Shown here: piece after piece, positions 60,138-64,000 of the stretch
How positions within the stretch are numbered: the first letter of the stretch is position 1
Layout: the number at the start of each line of letters is the position of its first letter
Origin: an uncultured Bacilli bacterium
GTDB taxonomy: Bacteria > Bacillota_I > Bacilli_A > RF39 > UBA660
Assembly: GCA_934130045.1 (NCBI GenBank)
Contig: CAKOXI010000004.1
Location: 1 to 64,000, forward strand
Length of the DNA stretch: 64,000 nt
Direction: 5' to 3'
Position numbers and translations under genes: made by a program
Notes under the pieces: model-generated
What the model saw: the letters and a program-made list of their open reading frames with translations, nothing else
Told to the model about the DNA's origin: nothing
Database searches by the model: none

Positions 60138-61052
60138 ATGAAATTAGCTAGTGATATTAATAAATTTAATGATGAAGATATAGAAAAAAAATTAGATGAT
60201 AATTTTGATGAAGCTATGTGTGATACTAATTTTAAAAAATTTATTACTAGACTTAAATTAAATAAAAATATATTAAAAAAATATACTTCATTTTTACAAG
60301 AATCATCAATTGAATATAATAATTGTAGTAAATGCAAATCAATTTTAGAATGTAAAAATAAAGTAGTAGGGTATGCTTATTTACCTGTTTTAAAAGAGGA
60401 TGAATTAATTTTTAAATGTAGAGCTTGTAAATATAAAAAGAAGCTTGATGAAGAAAATAAATATTTAAGTAATATTAATGTATTTGGTTCATCATTATAT
60501 TTAAAAGATGCTAGAATGAAAGATATATATATTGATGATAAAAATAGGTTTGAAACAATAACATGGCTTAAAAACTTTATAACTCAATATTTATCTTCAA
60601 AACATGCTAAGGGATTATATTTATGTGGAAGTTTTGGTTGTGGTAAAACATATTTAGTTACCGCAATGATTAATGAACTTGCGAAAAATGGTGTTAAATG
60701 TTCTATAGTATTTTGGTCTGATTTTTTAAGAGATTTAAAAGCATCATTTCAATCAGATTATAGTGAAAAGTATGAAATTATAAAGCATAGTCCTATTTTA
60801 CTTATAGATGATATTGGTGCTGAAGTTGTTACATCTTGGGGTAGAGATGAAATTTTGTGTCCTTTATTACAATATAGAATGGAACATAAATTGGCAACAT
60901 TTTTTACCTCTAATTTAAATATAGAACAATTTAAACAACATATTAGTAGTTCTAAAGATGGTGTTGATATGGTTAAAGCAGAAAGAATTGTTCAAAGAAT
61001 TCTACAGTTGACTGATCAAATTGAAATTGTGAGTAAGAATTTAAGAAATTAA
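60138..61052 (+). CDS. dnaI: Primosomal helicase loader DnaI
   Basis: A 304-residue AAA+ helicase loader. N-terminal zinc-type helicase-binding part with CSKCKSILECKNKVVGYAY and CRACKYKKK; AAA+ part with Walker A GSFGCGKTYL (about residues 157-166), Walker B ILLIDDIGAE, sensor FFTSNL and arginine finger region RIVQRILQLT. Length and domain order match DnaI of Bacilli. It is paired with dnaB as in that group; no origin is visible near. Confidence 0.95.
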   Translation: MKLASDINKFNDEDIEKKLDDNFDEAMCDTNFKKFITRLKLNKNILKKYTSFLQESSIEYNNCSKCKSILECKNKVVGYAYLPVLKEDELIFKCRACKYKKKLDEENKYLSNINVFGSSLYLKDARMKDIYIDDKNRFETITWLKNFITQYLSSKHAKGLYLCGSFGCGKTYLVTAMINELAKNGVKCSIVFWSDFLRDLKASFQSDYSEKYEIIKHSPILLIDDIGAEVVTSWGRDEILCPLLQYRMEHKLATFFTSNLNIEQFKQHISSSKDGVDMVKAERIVQRILQLTDQIEIVSKNLRN

Positions 61053-61062
61053 AGGTTTATAA

Positions 61063-61091
61063 TTGACAAAAATTCAATTTAATAATACAAT
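61063..61091 (+). promoter_or_regulatory. Promoter of the thrS T-box operon
   Basis: TTGACA (61063-61068), 17 bases, TACAAT (61086-61091); start expected near 61098. Confidence 0.8.
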
Positions 61092-61097
61092 AAGTTT

Positions 61098-61305
61098 GAT
61101 AAAGCGATGATTAGGATATGATTATTAAGTTAAAATTTTAAAGAGAGTTAGGAATAGGTGCGACCTAATAAATTTACTTAATAATTACTCCCTATGAGTG
61201 AATATTAATAATGTTCCGGTAAAACCGTTATCTAAATTAAGTAAAATCTAGGATGGTACCGCGTAAAAGACGCTCCTTACGTTAAGTAGGGTTGCGCCTT
61301 TTTTT
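61098..61305 (+). promoter_or_regulatory. Threonine T-box riboswitch
   Basis: A full T-box leader. Stem I elements: GCGATGATTAGGATATGA (61104-61121) and AGAGAG...AGGTGCGACCT (61142-61165). The specifier loop gives ACT (61187-61189), a Thr codon, before CCCTATGAGTGAA. Stem III is CGGTAAAACCG (61217-61227). The T-box antiterminator bulge is AGGATGGTACCGCG (61250-61263), where TGGT would pair with the ACCA end of uncharged tRNA(Thr). The terminator follows at 61268-61305 (GACGCTCC...GGTTGCGCC, seven T). Uncharged tRNA(Thr) should switch on the two genes behind it. Confidence 0.93.
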
Positions 61306-61325
61306 ATTTTTGGAGGAGTAGTAAT

Positions 61326-61802
61326 ATGAAAGAAAAATCAATGTTAGAAAAAGAAATATCAATGACTAAATTTTTATCTTTATTTTATGGAATTAATCCC
61401 GCACAAGCAAGACTTATATCGCATAGTGATTTAAAACTTTTAATTAGCGATTTAGAAGTAATGACAGAACGTGAATTTTTTAACCAAAAAAGTCTTGAAG
61501 ATTTAACTAACTATATTAAGGTAAAAGACAAAGATAATAAAATTAAGTATTATAGGAAACCTAAAATAAATGAAAGAAATGAAATATATGAATGTACTGA
61601 CTATGAATTTTTTAGTAAAACAGAAATAGACTATTTAATAGTTCCTTTACAAAATATTGATTTGGAATTGTTAGATAAACGCGAACTTTGTGAATTAAGA
61701 AAAAAACTCAAAAAAATAAAAAAATTAAACCGAAATTTACTTGATGAAGAAATAAATGCAGTTCAAAAACGACTTAGAAAATTAAAGAAAGAAGGATTAT
61801 AA
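61326..61802 (+). CDS. Unknown protein in the threonine T-box operon
   Basis: A 158-residue soluble, highly charged protein: MLEKEISMTKFLSLFYGINPAQARLISHSDLKLLISDLEVMTEREFF, a middle part YYRKPKINERNEIYECTDYEFFSKTEIDYLIVPL, and a C-terminal basic helix pair (DKRELCELRKKLKKIKKLNRNLLDEEINAVQKRLRKLKKEG). I do not recognise a family; it has no membrane helix or known catalytic motif, and the basic C-terminus could bind RNA. It lies between the T-box and thrS and its stop overlaps the thrS start (TAATG), so it is co-regulated and co-translated with threonyl-tRNA synthetase. Confidence 0.75.
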   Translation: MKEKSMLEKEISMTKFLSLFYGINPAQARLISHSDLKLLISDLEVMTEREFFNQKSLEDLTNYIKVKDKDNKIKYYRKPKINERNEIYECTDYEFFSKTEIDYLIVPLQNIDLELLDKRELCELRKKLKKIKKLNRNLLDEEINAVQKRLRKLKKEGL

Positions 61803-63550
61803 TGATAAATATAAAAGAACATGAAAATTTAAGTATTTTAAATCACTCCTGTGCTCACTTAATGGCACAAGCAATAAAACATTTATATAAGGATGCTAAA
61901 TTCTGGGTAGGACCTGTTATAGAGGAAGGTTTTTACTATGATGTTGATTTAGGTGATGCAGTTTTAACAGAAGAAGATTTACCTAAAATTGAAAAAGAAA
62001 TGAAAAAAATTAGTAAAGATGGTAAAAGAATTGTAAGACACGAAATTTCAAAAAGTGAAGCACTGGAAATGTTTGGTGATGACCCATATAAACTTGATTT
62101 AATAAATAGAATGGATGAAAATGATACAGTAATTTCTTGTTATACTCAGGGAGATTTTACTGATCTATGTCGTGGACCACATGTTGAAAGTGTTAAATTA
62201 TTAAAACATTTTAAACTCCTTAAAGTAAGTGGGGCATACTGGAAAGGTGATTCTAAAAATAAAATGCTTCAAAGAATTTATGGAGTATGCTTTGAAACAG
62301 AGGAAGATCTAAATAAGCATTTAGCAGATTTAGAAGATGCTAAACAAAGAGACCATAGAAAAATAGGAAAAGATATGGAAATATTTATGTTTGATGAACT
62401 AGTAGGTAAGGGTTTACCTATGTGGCTTCCAAATGGTTTTATTGTAAGAAGAACATTAGTTGATTATATTACTGATAAAGAAATATCTTTAGGTTATAAA
62501 CATGTTATGACTCCATCTTTAGGAAATGTAGAATTATACAAAACAAGTGGACATTGGGAGCATTATAAGGAAGATATGTTCCCATCAATGGATTTGGATG
62601 ATGAATCTTATGTATTACGTCCAATGAATTGTCCACATCATATGATAATGTATAAAAATAATTTGCATTCATATCGTGATTTGCCACTAAAAATTGCTGA
62701 AATTGCTAATGATTTTAGATATGAAGCAAGTGGAGCTGTTTGTGGTATTGAAAGAACTAGGGCATTTACTCAAAATGATTCTCATATTTTTGCTCGCCCT
62801 GATCAAATTAAACAAGAATTTAAAGGTGTTATAGATTTAATATTAGATGTATATAAAGACTTTGGATTTAAAGATTACAAGTTTAGATTATCATTAAGAG
62901 ATAAAAATAACACTGAAAAATATTTTGGAAATGATGAATTATGGGAAAAATCAGAAAATGAATTAAGAGAAGTATTAAAAGAAATCAATGCTGACTTTTA
63001 TGAAGCAGAGGGAGAAGCTGCCTTTTATGGACCAAAATTAGATGTTCAAGTAAAATCTGCAATAGGTCATGATGTAACACTTTCAACAGTACAACTTGAT
63101 TATCAATTACCTGAAAGATTTGATTTAACATACATTAATGAACATGGAGAAAAAGAAAGACCAATTGTAATACATAGAGCAATATTAGGTTCTCTAGATC
63201 GTTTTATCGCATTTTTACTTGAAGAAACTAAGGGAGCACTACCAGTATGGTTATCACCAATCCAAATAAATATAATTCCTGTAAATAATAATTATCACCT
63301 AGGTTACGCTAAAAAAATATTTGATAGTTTAAAAGATTATCGTGTTACTTTAGATGATAGGGATGAGAAGTTATCTTACAAAATGCGTGAAAGTCAAACT
63401 AAAAAAATACCTTTTACAATTATAATAGGTGATTCTGAAAAGAATAATAACACTATTTCATTTAGAAGATTTTTAAGAAGTGAAACAACAACTTTAGATT
63501 ACAATGAATTTATGAAATATTTTAAAGATATTATAGAGAGTAAGAAATAA
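61802..63550 (+). CDS. thrS: Threonine--tRNA ligase lacking the TGS domain
   Basis: A 582-residue class II synthetase. It begins directly with the editing domain (HSCAHLMAQAIKHLY... CRGPHVESV, the HxxxH and CxxxH zinc/editing residues), followed by the catalytic core (MTPSLGNVELYKTSGHWEHYKEDMF, PMNCPHHMIMYK, YRDLPLKIAEIANDFRYEASGAVCGIERTRAFTQNDSHIF, PIVIHRAILGSLDRFIAFLLEE) and the anticodon domain (IQINIIPVNNNYHLGYAKKI...). The usual first 60 residues (TGS domain) are missing. Start at 61802 overlaps the preceding gene; upstream of it there is no room for a TGS domain in frame. Confidence 0.96.
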   Translation: MINIKEHENLSILNHSCAHLMAQAIKHLYKDAKFWVGPVIEEGFYYDVDLGDAVLTEEDLPKIEKEMKKISKDGKRIVRHEISKSEALEMFGDDPYKLDLINRMDENDTVISCYTQGDFTDLCRGPHVESVKLLKHFKLLKVSGAYWKGDSKNKMLQRIYGVCFETEEDLNKHLADLEDAKQRDHRKIGKDMEIFMFDELVGKGLPMWLPNGFIVRRTLVDYITDKEISLGYKHVMTPSLGNVELYKTSGHWEHYKEDMFPSMDLDDESYVLRPMNCPHHMIMYKNNLHSYRDLPLKIAEIANDFRYEASGAVCGIERTRAFTQNDSHIFARPDQIKQEFKGVIDLILDVYKDFGFKDYKFRLSLRDKNNTEKYFGNDELWEKSENELREVLKEINADFYEAEGEAAFYGPKLDVQVKSAIGHDVTLSTVQLDYQLPERFDLTYINEHGEKERPIVIHRAILGSLDRFIAFLLEETKGALPVWLSPIQINIIPVNNNYHLGYAKKIFDSLKDYRVTLDDRDEKLSYKMRESQTKKIPFTIIIGDSEKNNNTISFRRFLRSETTTLDYNEFMKYFKDIIESKK

Positions 63551-63567
63551 AAATCTTATTCTTTTTT
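63538..63567 (+). terminator. Terminator after thrS
   Basis: GAGTAAGA (63538-63545) / TCTTATTC (63554-63561) with one G-U pair, then six T; overlaps the stop codon. The second PD-(D/E)XK unit begins two bases after the T run. Confidence 0.75.
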
Positions 63568-63582
63568 GTTTAAAAAAAGGAA

Positions 63583-64000
63583 ATGGGAATCATTTATAGA
63601 AAAATATATATGGGGGTGATAAAAATTAAAATCATAGAAAAAACTCTAGGTAATGGAGAGATAATACCATTAACATTTGATCCAATGTTTACTAATATTT
63701 TTAATAATGAAGAAAATATATGTATATTAGAAGATTTTATATCAATATATTTTGATATTCCAATTAATGAGGTAATTGAAAACTTAAGAATATTAAGTAG
63801 AAAATTAAATAAAAATAATAAATTAGAAGCAAGTAAAGAAGTCGATTTATTATTATCTTTAAATGGAATAAAAATAAATATAGAACTATCTAATAGATGT
63901 ACTATAGGAGTTAGAGAAAGAAACTTAGTATATATTTGTGGACAACATTCGAAACAATTAAAAGTAGGAGACAAAAATTATCAAAATATAAAAGATTCAA
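63583..64000 (+). CDS. PD-(D/E)XK transposase-like protein, cut by window end
   Basis: The first 139 residues of a second copy of the protein at 29478-30437, with about eleven differences over this length; the nuclease core EVDLLLSLNGIKINIELSNR and the VYICGQHSKQ block are unchanged. The identical 5' border (from 63569) and 5' untranslated bases are shared with the first copy. The gene continues beyond the window. As for the first copy the true start is uncertain: ATG at 63583 is close to AAGGAA, and a GTG lies at about 63616. Confidence 0.85.
   Translation, partial: MGIIYRKIYMGVIKIKIIEKTLGNGEIIPLTFDPMFTNIFNNEENICILEDFISIYFDIPINEVIENLRILSRKLNKNNKLEASKEVDLLLSLNGIKINIELSNRCTIGVRERNLVYICGQHSKQLKVGDKNYQNIKDS

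Noticed and set aside
1..64000. tRNA or rRNA genes and CRISPR arrays
   Set aside because: I found no convincing cloverleaf with a GTTCRA T-loop, no rRNA-like conserved block and no repeat-spacer array while reading; a scan with a covariance model would be decisive.

Overview
The window is very AT-rich DNA with short gaps, mostly leftward-to-rightward (+) genes, Gram-positive style ribosome binding sites (GGAGG/AGGAGG), U-tract terminators, lipoproteins with classical lipoboxes, a T-box leader, and the Firmicutes replication proteins DnaB and DnaI. UGA is used as a normal stop (for example 6782-6784). Together with an archaeal-type prolyl-tRNA synthetase, a very short RimP and a ThrRS without a TGS domain, this suggests a reduced, low-GC member of the Bacilli close to the Mollicutes/Erysipelotrichia side (RF39-like gut lineages). 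That placement is inference; no rRNA gene or marker phylogeny is available here.

Layout. 1-5600: an ABC exporter, an Ig-like membrane-anchored protein, O6-methylguanine-DNA methyltransferase, a TetR regulator and two membrane proteins. 5600-7830: a three-gene nucleoside/nucleotide cluster (nucleoside hydrolase, deoxyribosyltransferase-like protein, P-loop kinase) preceded by an orphan MerR-type operator. 8000-11300: a MerR regulator facing an aldo/keto reductase, flavodoxin and ketopantoate-reductase-like gene. 11330-16380: an ECF sigma factor operon (sigma, anti-sigma-like, FtsX-type permease, ATPase, five-repeat PASTA protein) plus an upstream chagasin-like lipoprotein with the same predicted ECF promoter. 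16400-23700: small accessory genes mixed with at least four decayed genes (YoaP-type GNAT, HxlR, Fic, DUF3781), a candidate structured RNA, DUF1848, YbaK/PrdX deacylase, Tag glycosylase and PAP2 phosphatase. 23780-29450: GT-C-like membrane protein, CapA-like lipoprotein, smpB, and an ArsR/P1B-ATPase metal efflux pair with a clear operator.

29437-32214 is the most interesting region: a PD-(D/E)XK transposase-like gene and a broken gene for an alpha-solenoid of 29-residue repeats with an unassigned C-terminal domain lie between two identical 25-bp copies of the terminator of the metal ATPase gene. A second copy of the PD-(D/E)XK gene begins directly after the terminator of thrS and runs off the window end.

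32350-45996: an extracellular O-acyltransferase module (DUF4358 lipoprotein, MBOAT, DHHW-like), proS, a FAR-17a membrane protein / acyl-CoA synthetase / hybrid histidine kinase cluster, a GNAT, and a CorA-shaped protein / ABC exporter pair followed by an M15 peptidase. 46000-53800: zinc-ribbon and DUF2752/DUF4234 membrane proteins, gltX, two wall hydrolases (glucosaminidase-like and VanY-like), a metallophosphoesterase and a CPBP protease. 53880-63550 is the housekeeping core: rimP-nusA-ylxR-infB, dnaB-dnaI, and a threonine T-box controlling an unknown 158-residue protein and thrS.
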